Part shown: positions 19,257-31,283 of the stretch, piece by piece
Numbering within the stretch: position 1 is the stretch's first letter
Layout: every line of letters starts with the position of its first letter
Source: Ornithinimicrobium sp. INDO-MA30-4
GTDB taxonomy: Bacteria; Actinomycetota; Actinomycetes; Actinomycetales; Dermatophilaceae
Reading direction: 5' to 3'
Assembly (NCBI RefSeq): GCF_021535045.1
Contig: NZ_CP091056.1
Span: 1 to 64,000 of the forward strand
DNA length: 64,000 nt
Made by a program: the position numbers and the translations under genes
The notes under the pieces: model-generated
What the model saw: the letters and a program-made list of their open reading frames with translations, nothing else
What the model was told of the DNA's origin: nothing
The model's database searches: none

Positions 19257-19853
19257 GTGGAGATGGACGCGTGGCTCATCGTCGGCCTAGGCAACCCCGG
19301 GCCGAAGTATGCGGGCAACCGGCACAACATCGGCGCGATGGTTGTCGCTGCGCTGGCCAAGGCAGGCAACTCCTCGCTCAAGAAGCACAAGGCCAACGCC
19401 TGGGCCGCCGACGTCCGCCTCGGCACCCTTCCTGGTGGCATCCCTGGCCCCAAGGCAGTGATCGCCCAGCCCATGACGTACATGAACACTTCTGGCGGGC
19501 CAGTCGCCGGCCTAGCGAAGTTCTATGACATCCCGGCCGAGCGCATTGTTGTGCTACATGATGAGCTCGATATTGACTTTGCCAAGGTGCGGCTGAAGCG
19601 TGGCGGGGGAGAGGGCGGCCACAATGGGCTGCGCAGCATTTCGCAGTCCTTGGGCACGAAGGACTACTACCGGATTCGTCTTGGCGTGGGGCGTCCACCG
19701 GGACGGCAAGACCCGGCTGACTACGTGTTGAGTGATTTTCCGAGCCGTGAGCAGGTTGATCGTGATTTGCTGATCGGGGATGGCGTTGACGCAGTCGAGG
19801 ACTTGATCACCCGCGGCCTGGAGGCCACCCAGCAGCGCTTCCATCCCGGCTGA
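19257..19853 (+). CDS. pth: Peptidyl-tRNA hydrolase
   Basis: Releases tRNA from prematurely dropped peptidyl-tRNA. About 198 aa and intact. The N-terminus carries LIVGLGNPGPKYAGNRHNIG with the catalytic His in NRHNIG. The middle holds QPMTYMNTSGGPV and VLHDELDIDFAKV, and the C-terminal half has GGGEGGHNGLRSI and YRIRLGVGRPPGR, all standard Pth motifs. The GTG at 19257 has GAGG 7 bases upstream; an ATG two codons later is equally plausible. Conserved rplY-pth pairing. Confidence 0.95.
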   Translation: MEMDAWLIVGLGNPGPKYAGNRHNIGAMVVAALAKAGNSSLKKHKANAWAADVRLGTLPGGIPGPKAVIAQPMTYMNTSGGPVAGLAKFYDIPAERIVVLHDELDIDFAKVRLKRGGGEGGHNGLRSISQSLGTKDYYRIRLGVGRPPGRQDPADYVLSDFPSREQVDRDLLIGDGVDAVEDLITRGLEATQQRFHPG

Positions 19854-19943
19854 CCTCTCGAGCCGCCCGATGTCACCGGATCTCACCGTCTGGTCGCAGA
19901 GAATCCCGCTGGTCGCACACATTTCGCGCGGCTAGCGGGAAAT

Positions 19944-20040
19944 AGTGCGATTCGCGTAAACGCGCCCTGCTCGCACGTATAAACACGCGAATCGAGCGCA
20001 ATCACGCGATTCGCACTTTTGCGAGGGACGCAGCAGGGCA
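19944..20040. repeat. Intergenic element with nested inverted repeats
   Basis: The gap of about 330 bp between the convergent genes pth and pspA holds no credible gene. It contains GTGCGATTCGCG near 19945, ACGCGAATCG at 19984 and CACGCGATTCGCAC near 20003, which can pair in alternative ways. An outer pair also exists: GCCCTGCT (19964-19971) with AGCAGGGC (20032-20039), extended by CGCA and TGCG. The whole could fold into a branched structure. I cannot assign it to a known repeat or RNA family. Confidence 0.4.
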
Positions 20041-20103
20041 TAGGGGAAGACGTAGCGGGGAAGGAGGCCGGCTGGTGGGGCCGACTCCACGGCACAAGAA
20101 GCA

Positions 20104-20132
20104 GCCTGCCAGTTCGCGATGAACCGGCAGGC
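20104..20132. terminator. Bidirectional hairpin terminator between pth and pspA
   Basis: GCCTGCC (20104-20110) pairs with GGCAGGC (20126-20132), with an inner GTTC/GAAC stem. Read leftward the hairpin is followed by a T-rich stretch (TGCTTCTT), so it probably ends the pspA message. Confidence 0.55.
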
Positions 20133-20179
20133 CGCCCTTTGCGTTATGCGCTGAGGCTTCGTGGCTCCAGCGCTGAGAC

Positions 20180-20892
20180 TTACTTGTTCTTCAGCGCAGC
20201 CAGGCGGGCTTCGATCTCACTCTGGTGGCCAACCTCTTCGAGCTCATCGAACTGGTCTTCCAACGTCGTGGCCTGAGCCTCAGCGCGACCCTGCACGAGG
20301 GCTTCTTCCTGCTTGATGCGCTGCTCAAAGCGAGACAGGTCGCTGGTCGGGTCCATGACATCGAGGGCCGACATGGCGTTTTGGACCTTGCTCTGGGCCT
20401 CGGCGCTGCGAGCGCGAGCGATCAGCTGGCTGCGGCGCGCCTTGAGGTCTTCAAGCTTGGACTTCATCGAGACAAGGCCGTCCTTGAGCTGCTCAACAGT
20501 GGCGTTCTGCTGCTCAATGGAGGGCGTGCCTGAGTGACGGCTTCTTCGTGGTTGATCTGACGGCCCAGGGCCAGCTTGGCCAGGTTGTCGAACTTGTCAG
20601 CACCAGCGCTATCGCCAGCGGCGCGCATCTGGTCGGCCTTAGCCGATGCGGCCAACGCCTTGCTGCCCCACTCCGAGGAGGCTTCTTCGTCGCTACGCAG
20701 GTCGGCTTCGGACATCCGCACGTTGGCGATGGTCTGAGCGACGGCCTCCTCGGCCTCGGCGATCGAGTTGGTGTAGTCGCGGACCAACTGGTCCAGCATC
20801 TTCTCCGGGTCTTCTGCGCGGTCCAGGATCGAGTTGATGTTGGCCTTAGCCAACTGGCTGATCCGGCCAAGAATGCTCTGCTTCTGCGTCAT
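20180..20892 (-). CDS. pspA: PspA/IM30 family protein, one frameshift
   Basis: Coiled-coil membrane-stress protein of about 237 aa. The start region ILGRISQLAKANINSILDRAEDPEKMLDQ is the amphipathic helix and first coil typical of PspA, followed by long heptad-rich helices ending DELEEVGHQSEIEARLAALK. One base of the run at 20522-20524 is missing; correction gives QARPSIEQQNATVEQLKDGL across the join. PspA proteins form oligomers under the inner leaflet and support membrane integrity. The TPM-domain gene upstream on the same strand is a frequent partner, and a hairpin separates them. Confidence 0.92.
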
Positions 20893-20940
20893 CGTGACGT
20901 CCTTTCGTTGTGCTCTCTGTTGATTCAGACGGTTGATCCA

Positions 20941-20957
20941 CGGCGGAAGTTCCGCCG
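20941..20957 (-). promoter_or_regulatory. Perfect hairpin between the TPM gene and pspA
   Basis: CGGCGGAA-G-TTCCGCCG is a perfect 8-bp stem with a one-base centre, lying between the TPM gene stop and the pspA start. It lacks a T tract, so partial termination, mRNA stabilisation or an operator are all possible. Confidence 0.4.
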
Positions 20958-20986
20958 CTTGGGGTTAGTTGTCTTTGGGGGCTGGG

Positions 20987-23112
20987 TTAGAAGCGCCCGC
21001 CGCTGCCGAAGCTGCCGCCTCCTCCGCCGAAGCTGCCGCCCCCACCAAACTGCCGCCGCCACCAAAGCCGCCACTGGAACGGCCACCGCCGCCGCCCCAT
21101 CCGCCGGAGTGTCGTCCCGAACTGCCCAGGATGCCACCCAAGATGAGCGACTCAAGGTTGATGCCTTGGTTGCGGCCGCCTCGCCGCGGTCCACGGTTGA
21201 AGCCGCCACCGGTCGGTCCATCCCAGCGGTCCGTGTCGCTTTGGACATTCTGGAATGCACGTTCGCCGAGCTGTTCAGCCTGGTTCAGCAGCGAGCTTGC
21301 AGCCAGCGAGTCTGAACTGACCGTCTTTTGGGCTTGGTCCAACAGCCGCAAGGCTTCGGAGATACGGGTGCGTGCGGTGCTGTTGGCCGCACCACGGTGC
21401 GCATTGATCGTGCTGTCGATGCTGTGCAGCCGAGCGCTAACTCGAGTGAGACGCGAGTCAAAGGCTTCACGGTTCTTGGTGGTGTCTGCCTCGTGCTTGC
21501 GCATCGGCTCAAGAACGGTGTCGAGGTCATGCTCGGCGGCATCCAATCGTGCCAACCCGGCCAGCGGGTCGCCGTCGCGGGTGGACTGTTGCCCCTGCTC
21601 GATGGCCGCCCGTGCCTCAACGACAGCGGCTTGCACCGTCGAGTCGTTGGGAGCCAAGCGACTGGCATCTTGGATGTCGGATGAGATGGAGGCGATAGCA
21701 ATCGAGAGGGCCTCCTTGGCGTTGGCCAGGTCATCGCCAGCACCGGAGATTTGGTCGAGCAACCGCACGGCCAGGCCCACTGACTCTTCGGCTGCGCGGG
21801 TCGCGGCGACAGCCGCCGAGCGGTCGTTGGCCAGCGAGGCTTGGCCCGCTTCGACAAATCCCGATGCGCTATCCAGCAAACCATCCAGCTGAGCGCGATG
21901 CTCATGAACGGTGCGCAGTGCTGCTGGGGAAAAGCGCGCTTCCAGGCCACGAATCTGCTGGTCGGCGCTTGGGAGCCGGTCGTTGACCTCAGCAATTTGG
22001 GTCGTCAAGGCAGCGAGCAAGGCTGGCGCGCGATCTTCGAGGGATCGCAGATCAGCAAACTCTTGGGCGTGGGAGTCCAACTCATTCTTCGCTGCCTTAG
22101 AGATGTCGATGATCTGGGCAAGCATGGTGCGCTCCACCGGTTCGGGCTCTTTGTCCGTGTCATCCAACTCTTGGCGGATGCGGAAAGCCTCTTGGGCCTT
22201 GGCCCGAGTGGACACCAAGATTTCGCCGAAGCGGCTGGTGCGCTGATCGCCAAATTGAGCCTGGGCAAATGCCAACTCATCCGTTGCCGACCGGATCGCG
22301 TTGTCCAGGCTGACCAGCGATTCGGCGGCCATCCGCTGCAGCTCCTGGGTGGGCACACCAGCCGCGGTGGCCTTTTCGCTCGGTGCCGGGCGAGGCCCTC
22401 CGGTGTATGTGGTGGTGCGCCCGCTCTTGCTAGTGGACTTGCCACTAAAGAGGTTGGCAACCCATTTGATCACCGTGAAAGCGAAACCAAAGATGAGGGG
22501 CAACAAGAAGAACGCGCCGAAACCAAAGAAGCTGCCAAACCCGCTTGAGTCCGAAGAACTAGATGAGTTAGAAGAGCTTGACGTGTCTCCTGCCGAAACA
22601 TCCGCATAGCCCTGAGATGCTTCGACGACGGCACCAAGCCAGTCGTCATCAGCCAACTGGGGCTCAATGAAGTCAGCTTCAACGGTGGCAACTGAATCGG
22701 CGTCCTGCTGCCCCGTGGTTGAGGCAGCTGAACCATACCGACGATCATCAACGGCGACGGCCATCAGCAGATCGTTGCCGCCCATCCCGGAGGTGTCATA
22801 CGTCTGCTGCGCCCAATCAGCGCCCGACAACCCGTCGAAAGAATCGACATACGCAACGAATAGCTGCTGGTTGGTGTCGTCATCGAGCTCTTGGATCGCG
22901 GCCAGGGCTTCCGCCTCGTCACTATCGCTCAAAGCATCAGCGGGGTCATAGATCTGATCGGGCAGGTCCAGCGGGTCTTCCGCGTGGGCGGCGCTCAGCA
23001 TCGACTCGGGCACAAGCACAGGGGCAGCCACGACCACGGACATACCCAATGCGGCACTTGCCCCGACCCTAGCGACACGACCCACTCGCGACTTGCTCTT
23101 CGATCCCTGCAC
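20987..23112 (-). CDS. TPM-domain secreted/membrane protein with coiled-coil and glycine-rich tail, one frameshift
   Basis: Envelope protein of about 708 aa. An N-terminal signal segment (ALGMSVVVAAPVLVPESMLSA) is followed by a TPM domain (DLPDQIYDPADALSDSDEAE, then NQQLFVAYVDSFDGLSGADW) around residues 45-170. Then come a Ser-rich linker, one membrane helix (FFLLPLIFGFAFTVIKWVA) and a long helical region. The end is glycine-rich. One base of the run at 21047-21049 is missing; restored, the tail repeats GGGGSF and ends GRF at 20987 instead of reading into an Ala-rich tail. Starts at GTG with GGAGG 9 bases ahead. TPM proteins act in membrane-protein quality control or photosystem repair elsewhere; role here unknown. 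Confidence 0.85.
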
Positions 23113-23600
23113 GCTTCACGACCTCCCTCGATGACCCCACCGGTGTGGCGTCAAGGCTAAGACTCATCTTGGCCTATAGAAGTTCCGATTTCTCAGGATT
23201 CTGCTAACAGCGCTCAGTGAAATCGCGCCAGCTGCGTCGTGGGCCAGACCCAAGGCCAGCTGAAGTGCAACGTTTTTCAGCGTAGGGATCGTTGTTTCGG
23301 GACTGGGCTGGGCTCTGGAGCTGGTCGTTGTCGGCCTTTCCTGTTTTCGTCGGTCTCCAGCCAAACCCTGATCATCACGATGGCGGTCGGCGCTGTGCTG
23401 GACATGGTGGGGGCTAACTTGGCCGTAGACGCAACAAAGTCTCGGCCCGCCTACGATCGGTGGCTGCCGTTCTGAAGCGCGGTAGAAGTTGGGTTGAGGT
23501 CCGCCCCAGCGAGGTGAGACGGACCTAAGCCGTAGAATGGAGTCATCGCAGGCGCATCTCCAAGAGGGCCCGCGATTAGCCCCGCTTTGAACAGGACGTT
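23113..23600. other. Intergenic region without a recognisable gene
   Basis: About 490 bp between the divergent TPM gene and mfd. Short frames on both strands have no recognisable motif, no good ribosome site and unlike composition, so I do not call them. TAGAAT at 23533-23538 is a reasonable -10 element for mfd, with no clear -35. Confidence 0.5.
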
Positions 23601-26600
23601 ATGCCTTTAAACGCTGCACTGGATCTCATCTCAACGGATCCAGGATTTAGTGCTGTCACCCAGGCCGCGACCGACCAGGTTGCGCACCTCGATATCGCCA
23701 CCGGCAAGGGGATCCACCCGCCGATGGTTGCTGCCCTGACCGGCGAAGGGACCGTCCTCGCCGTCACCGCAACCGGCCGAGAAGCCGACGACATGGCGCT
23801 CGCCCTCAGCGACTATCTCCCGGCTGACTCGGTGGCGACGTTCCCCAGTTGGGAGACGCTGCCGCACGAGCGCTTGAGCCCGCGCAGCGACACGGTGGCC
23901 AAGCGCATCGCGGTCTTGCGGCGCCTCGCGCACCCAGATGCCAGCGACAGCGCCTATGGTCCGCTCAAGGTTGTGGTGGCGAGCGTGCGCGCCCTGGTGC
24001 AGCCCATCGTCAAGGGCCTGGGCGAACTGGTGCCGGTGCAACTTCGCGCGGGCGACGAGATGGACCTTTCCGACGTCGTTGAAGCGCTCACCAATGCCGC
24101 CTATACCCGTTCTGACCTGGTCGAGCGTCGTGGCGAGTTCGCAGTTCGCGGTGGCATCCTCGATGTCTTCCCACCCACCGAAGAGCACCCGCTCCGCATC
24201 GACTTCTGGGGCGACCAGGTGGAAGAGATCCGTTGGTTCAAGGTGGCCGACCAGAGATCCCTAGAGATCGCTGACCACGGTCTTTGGGCCCCGCCGTGCC
24301 GTGAATTGCTGCTCACTGAAGAGGTGCAACAGCGAGCCCGCGACCTCGCGCCAACGCTGCCAGGCGTGCAGGACATGCTGTCCAAGGTGGCCGAAGGCAT
24401 CGCCGTCGAAGGCATGGAGTCCCTCGCGCCGATTCTGGTCAACGGCATGGAGACCGTGCTCGACGTGCTGCCGAGCAGTCACGGGTGCTCATCCTCGACC
24501 CCGAACGCGTCCGCACCCGGGCGCACGACTTGGTGTCGACCAGCGAAGAGTTTTGCAGGCCAGTTGGGCCAACGCCGCGGCCGGAAACGCAGTGCCGGTG
24601 GACCTGGAATCCGTCCTGGGCACCGCGTCATACCTGGGTCTGGCACAGGCACACGAAATCAGCGACAACTTGGGTATGCCGTGGTGGCGCGTCACTCAGT
24701 TTGGTAGTGACGAGGGACTCGAGGAGTTCGTCGAGGACGCCAACCCGGTTGAGCAGGTCCGTGTTGAGGCTCCTGCCCTCAACGCCTATCGCGGCGACGT
24801 CGAAGCCGTCGTTGCTGACGTCAAGGAATGGCTCTCGGCCGGTCGGCAAGTGTCCTGGCCATGGAGGGCGCCGGGATGGCCCGCCGGGTTGCGGAGGTGT
24901 TGGGCGGCCAAGGAGTAGCCCACCGGATCGACACCGACCTGGAGGTCATTGAGCCCGGAATGGTGCACGTCACCACCGGGTCCGTCGGGCGAGGTTTCGA
25001 CCTTCCCGGGGCCAACCTGATCATGATGGGCGAGACCGACCTCACCGGTCAGGTCAACGTCGCTGGCTCAACCAAAGACATGCGCAAGATGCCTTCGCGG
25101 CGCCGAGGCCAGGTTGACCCACTGCAGTTGCGCACCGGCGACTTTGTGGTGCATGAGCAGCATGGTGTCGGCAAGTTCATCGAGATGTCCCAGCGCACCG
25201 TGGCTGGGGCAACCCGCGAATACCTGGTCCTTGAATACTCCGCGTCCAAGCGGGGCCAGCCAGGCGACCGGCTCTTTGTGCCCACCGACCAACTCGACCA
25301 AATCACCAGGTATGTCGGTGGCGAGTCTCCCAGCCTGAACCGCCTTGGCGGCTCGGACTGGCAAAGACCAAGTCGCGGGCTAAGCGCCACGTCAAGCAGA
25401 TCGCGAATGAGTTGATCCGCCTCTACAGCGCTCGCGCGGCGACCAAGGGACATGCTTTTGCCCCGGACACCCCGTGGCAGCGTGAGTTGGAAGACGCGTT
25501 CGCCTTCACCGAGACGCCGGACCAGTTGTCCAGCATCGACGAGGTCAAGGGCGACATGGAAAAGGTCATGCCGATGGATCGCCTGATCTGTGGCGACGTG
25601 GGCTATGGCAAGACCGAGATCGCAGTGCGTGCCGCGTTTAAGGCGATCCAAGACGGCAAGCAGGTCGCCGTCTTGGTGCCGACGACGCTGCTCGTGCAGC
25701 AACACCTCAACACCTTCACCGACCGCTATCGGCAGTTCCCGGTCAACGTGGCCGCTTTGTCGCGATTCCAGACCGACAAGGAAGCAAAGAGGTCATTGCC
25801 AAAATCAACGATGGATCCGTCGATCTGGTGATCGGCACCCACCGCCTGCTGTCCGCCACCGTGCGGTTCAAGGAGTTGGGCCTGGTCATCATTGATGAGG
25901 AGCAGCGCTTTGGCGTCGAGCACAAAGAACAACTCAAGGCGATGCGCACCAACGTTGACGTGCTCGCCATGTCGGCCACCCCGATCCCGCGAACCCTCGA
26001 GATGGCTGTGACCGGCATCCGCGAGATGTCCACGCTGACCACCCCACCAGAAGAGCGGCACCCGGTGCTGACCTTCGTCGGTGGCTATGACGAGAAGCAG
26101 ATCGGTGCCTCGATCCGCCGTGAGTTGTTGCGCGATGGCCAGGTCTTTTATGTGCACAACCGGGTCAGTTCGATTGAGCGCGCCGCAGCCCGCATCCGCG
26201 ATTTGGTGCCCGAAGCCCGAGTCACCGTCGCGCACGGACAGATGGGTGAGCACCAGCTGGAGCAAGTGGTGCTCGACTTCTGGGAGGGCCGCTCTGACGT
26301 GCTGGTCTGCACCACGATCGTCGAGACTGGTCTCGATATCTCCAACGCCAACACCCTCATCGTGGAACGCGCCGACCAAATGGGTCTGTCGCAACTGCAC
26401 CAGTTGCGCGGACGCGTTGGTCGTGGCCGCGACCGGGCCTACTCCTATTTCCTCTATCCGCCAGAGAAACCGCTCACTGAGACGGCCGTCGACCGGCTGC
26501 AGACGATCGCCGGGCATACCGACCTCGGAGCGGGTATGGCCGTGGCCATGAAGGACTTGGAGATCCGCGGTGCGGGCAACCTGCTCGGCGGCGAACAGTC

Positions 26601-27124
26601 GGGCCACATCGCTGGCGTGGGCTTCGACCTCTATGTGCGCCTCGTCGGCGAAGCTGTGGCCGCCTATAAGGGCGAAGACGAACAAGGCCCGGTCGAAGTC
26701 AAGATCGAGCTGCCGGTCGATGCTCACCTGCCGCATGAGTATGTGCCGGGGGAGCGGTTGCGCCTAGAGGCCTATCGCAAGCTGGCGCAAGTGCGAGACC
26801 TCGACGAGCTCGACGCGATCCGCGAAGAACTCACCGACCGCTATGGCACACCACCACCACCGGTCGAGACGCTGCTCGAAGTCGCCAACTGCGCACGTAT
26901 GCGCGCGCTGCCGGGATTAGCGACATCGCGAGCCAGGGCAGAGCATCCGCTTCGCGCCGGTGGACGATCTGCGGGAGAGCCAGGTGCTGCGGCTCAACCG
27001 TCTCTACCCAGGAACGTTGATCAAGGCGACTACTCGCACCGTTTTGGTGCCCGGACCGAAAACGGCTCGGGTCGGCGGCAAGCCGCTGCGTGATGGTGCC
27101 GTCTTGAGTGGGCAGGACAGCTAA
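23601..27124 (+). CDS. mfd: Transcription-repair coupling factor Mfd, seven frameshifts
   Basis: ATP-driven translocase that removes stalled RNA polymerase and recruits UvrA, about 1175 aa once frames are joined. Visible in order: a UvrB-like N-terminal module ([20 protein letters not shown]), the RNA-polymerase-interacting domain ([16 protein letters not shown]), the helicase core with Walker A region [17 protein letters not shown], box [14 protein letters not shown], motif [16 protein letters not shown] and the TRG motif region, then the C-terminal autoinhibitory domain. Single bases are missing near 24483, 24551, 24850, 25363, 25786, 26908 and 26940; each time the protein continues in the next frame. 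The remainder is well conserved, so errors are likelier than decay. Confidence 0.93.
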
Positions 27125-27232
27125 TCCGGGCCGTGCTGCTCGACGACATCGGTGCCGCGGCCGCCCAATCCGCCAAATGAGTACGGCAATGACAATGCAC
27201 ACGACCAACCTGGCTGATGCCAAGATCGGCGA

Positions 27233-27783
27233 ATGAGTGACATGATGACTTCCGTGAAGAAAGCGATCGGGACAGCAACGGCAGTAACCGCCACTCTGAT
27301 GCTCGCTGCGTGCGGCACCGGCGGTGAGATTGAGGCGGGGCAAGCAGCAGTGGTGGACGGCGTCGTCATCACCGAGGCAGACCTGCAGGAGAGCACATCG
27401 CAGCTGAACACTGTGTTGGGCCAGCCCATCACGCCAGCCACCGCCTTGCAGACCGCGATCACCGCGCCATCGATTGAGAAAGCGTTCACCGACGCCGGCG
27501 TCCTCATCAGCGATGAGGCCTTGGTTGCTGAGTTGCAAGGATCAGGCGTCCCGACCCCCAACGACATCACCATCGACGTGGCACGAGTGATCCGCTACAC
27601 AACCGTGTTGCAGGACCCGGCTTTGCGGCCAGCCCCGAGAGCGCTCAGGTGAACGAAGCTCTGTCGGCCATGGACGCCTCCGAGATGAGTGTTGAAATCA
27701 ACCCTCGCTATGGCACCTGGGACCCGGTGCAACTGGGCGCCATCAACGTTGACCCGCCTGAGTGGATCACCTCCGAACAGTGA
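27233..27783 (+). CDS. Lipoprotein with SurA-N-like helical region, one frameshift
   Basis: Secreted lipoprotein of about 183 aa. A short basic start and hydrophobic stretch lead to the lipobox LMLAACG, after which the protein is anchored by its Cys. The remainder (AVVDGVVITEADLQESTSQL) resembles the N-terminal segment of SurA-type chaperones, without a peptidyl-prolyl isomerase domain. One T is missing from 27622-27624; correction gives VLQDPAFAASPESAQV and ends at 27783. Other actinobacteria also carry a lipoprotein gene in the mfd-mazG-eno region. The start could be any of three closely spaced ATG codons. Confidence 0.75.
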
Positions 27784-28760
27784 AATTGCTGCTGACCTCT
27801 CCGCGTTTGCCGGCCGGTCTGCTCTCGCGATCGGCCTGGAGTGCAATCGAGTCAGCGGCCAGCGTCTGGGCGCGCGACGCAGCAGACCCACTCGCCCAAG
27901 AGGTCACCAACCAGGGGATAACAGTGCACTGCGTGGGCGATGTTGTTGCCCACGAATTGGCGAGCCAGTTGCTGGCAGCCGATGCGAAGCAAGACGTCCT
28001 GTGGTTAAACAGCCCCGATGGCGATCCCGGATTGCATGAGGCGCTCGCGGCCCAACTGACCAGCGCCGAAGACCCCGCCGAGCTGGAAATTGTGGTCGGC
28101 TCGTGGGATCCGCCCGGCGCTCGCTTGCTGGACGTGGTTGCGGTGATGGATCGGCTGCGATCGCCCGGGGTTGCCCTGGGACGCCGAACAGACACACGCC
28201 AGCCTCACGCCATACCTGGTTGAAGAAGCCTTTGAGGCAGTGGAGGCGCTGGAGTCTGGCGACCCTGACCACATGAGCGAAGAGCTTGGCGATGTGCTGC
28301 TGCAGGTCTTGTTCCATGCTCGAGTGGCTGAAGAGAACGCCGACGCGGGCTTCGACATTGACGAGATTGCGGCGGGGTTGGTGGCCAACTGGTGCGACGC
28401 CACCCCACGTCTTTGCCGATGGTGATGCCAGCAATCCGGACGAAGTCGCGCTGCGCTGGGACGAGATCAAGGCGCAAGAGAAGCCAGAGCGTGGACACGT
28501 CCTCGACGGAATCCCTGGGGGTATGCCGGAGTTGGCGAAAGCAAACAAGTTCGCCTCGCGCTTGAAAAGCACGGTCTCGGTGCCTGGCTATCCGAGTGGA
28601 TAGCCGAGCAACCAGCAGAAATGGATCGACTGACGCCTACGGGTTGACCGTCCTCGGGCTGGTGCTGCGAGCCCGGGCCGACGGCGTGGACCTGTCAGCC
28701 GCAACCCGCGAGACCCTGCGCAAGATGGCAGCAGCCGTGCCATCGACTTCGGCTAACTAG
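27780..28760 (+). CDS. mazG: Nucleoside triphosphate pyrophosphohydrolase MazG, six frameshifts
   Basis: Hydrolyses NTPs to NMP and pyrophosphate, clearing abnormal nucleotides. A divergent N-terminal part of about 120 residues (MKLLLTSPRLPAGLLSRSA) precedes the MazG core: MDRLRSPGGCPWD, then EEAFEAVEALESGD and EELGDVLLQVLFHARVAEE with the metal-binding ExxE and DxxE residues. The tail runs through GIPGGMPELAKANKFASRL to LTVLGLVLRARADGVDL. Bases are missing near 28168, 28175, 28387, 28404, 28564 and 28630. The GTG start overlaps the lipoprotein stop. Six losses in 1 kb is the highest density in a recognisable gene here. Confidence 0.9.
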
Positions 28761-28880
28761 CGATTGCTGCCGCACGGGTCCGCCTAGACCCGATAGGCTC
28801 ATCCCTGAAGCAATGTCGCCTCGCTCCGCCCGCCGCCGGTGGGCTGGGCACCGCCGAACGAGCAGACCTAAGGAGTTCAT

Positions 28881-30159
<1,279 letters not shown>

Positions 30160-30184
30160 GCCAAGAACGTAGGTTGTTGAACAC

Positions 30185-30709
30185 ATGAGTAACCGCGGTC
30201 CCGGTCGAGCGAACGCTAGTCGGCCGGCAAAAACCACCCGCCCTGGGGCGTCGAATACGCGACCCAAGGCGGGTGGTGACCGCACCTCCAGCGCCAAGCC
30301 AGCACGCAAAAACAGCACCCCGCAGGTCCTGCGGATGGCTTTTGTTCTGCTGGTCTTTGTGCTGGTCTGCGTTTTCCTCTTCCCCACCGTGCGCGGCTAC
30401 ATCAGTCAGCGCCAAGAAATTGCTGCACTCCAACAAGACATCGAGAACCAAAAACGGGACATCGAAGCGTTGGAAGGGCAAATCTCAGCGTGGGAAGACC
30501 CCGATTACGTCGAGCAACAGGCTCGTGAGCGCCTGCGGTTCGTTCGCCCCGGAGAAACAGCATTCACTGTGCTGGATGACACCGGCGCTCAGTTGACCGA
30601 AGCGATTCCGGGGATGGCCCCGGTGAGCAATGACATCCACGAACTGGGCCCTTGGTATGGCGAAGTTTGGGAGTCGATCAAAGTTTCCAACGAAGGACTT
30701 CCCGAATGA
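30185..30709 (+). CDS. ftsB: FtsB/DivIC family septum formation protein
   Basis: Bitopic cell-division protein of 174 aa, intact. A basic, disordered N-terminal tail of about 45 residues is followed by one membrane helix (AFVLLVFVLVCVFLFPTV), then a coiled-coil (QRQEIAALQQDIENQKRDIE) and the motif PDYVEQQARERLRFVRPGE that defines FtsB/DivIC. The protein links the FtsQ and FtsL subunits in the divisome. It lies directly after eno, as in many actinobacteria, and its stop overlaps the next start. Confidence 0.9.
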   Translation: MSNRGPGRANASRPAKTTRPGASNTRPKAGGDRTSSAKPARKNSTPQVLRMAFVLLVFVLVCVFLFPTVRGYISQRQEIAALQQDIENQKRDIEALEGQISAWEDPDYVEQQARERLRFVRPGETAFTVLDDTGAQLTEAIPGMAPVSNDIHELGPWYGEVWESIKVSNEGLPE

Positions 30710-31283
30710 CATCGGTGGCTGACACCGTCTTGCACGCGCCCGATCCCACAGCACCCACGCCGGCGGACCTGGAAGCGGTCACCGCACAGCTTGGTCGCCC
30801 GGTGCGCGGCGTTGTCTCGATCGCACACCGCTGCCCGTGTGGCTGCCCGACGGTGGTGCGCACCGAACCGCGACTGCCGAATGGCACTCCTTCCCCACTT
30901 CCTTTTATGCGACCTGTCCCAAACTGACGGGAGCGATCTCGACTCTTGAGGGCTCAGGCATGATGCGCGAGATGAGTGAGCGCATCGCGGCTGACCCTGC
31001 GCTGGCTGCTGCGTATCAGGCTGCGCACGAGGACTACTTGCGTCGCCGTGCCGAGTTGGGTGATGTCCCAGAGGTCGAAGGGATCTCAGCCGGTGGAATG
31101 CCGACCCGCGTCAAATGCCTGCACGTGCTGGTGGCACACTCACTGGCTGTCGGCCCCGGCATCAACCCGCTGGGTGACGAGGCCATCGCTGCCCTGCCCC
31201 GCTGGTGGGACAACGGTTGCTGCGGCGAGGACGACGCCGACAAGCACGAAAGCAAGCAAGACGATGAGGAGGTCAGCCCGTGA
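30706..31283 (+). CDS. DUF501 domain protein, one frameshift
   Basis: Actinobacterial protein of about 192 aa and unknown function. The core carries the paired cysteines in IAHRCPCGCPTVVRTEPRL, then FPTSFYATCPKLTGAISTLEG, the usual DUF501 segments, and MPTRVKCLHVLVAHSLAVGPG, ending near a CC pair (NGCCGED). One T is missing near 30891. The cysteine/histidine spacing suggests metal or redox chemistry, which is inference. It overlaps ftsB and ppx at either end, so the three are co-translated. Confidence 0.85.

Noticed and set aside
20989-21046. Alanine/glutamate-rich C-terminus of the TPM protein
   Set aside because: Reading one base over gives the expected glycine-Phe repeat tail and stop, so the Ala-rich tail is a frameshift product.
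23164-23475. Short frames on both strands between the TPM gene and mfd
   Set aside because: No recognisable domain, weak starts and composition unlike neighbours; treated as intergenic.
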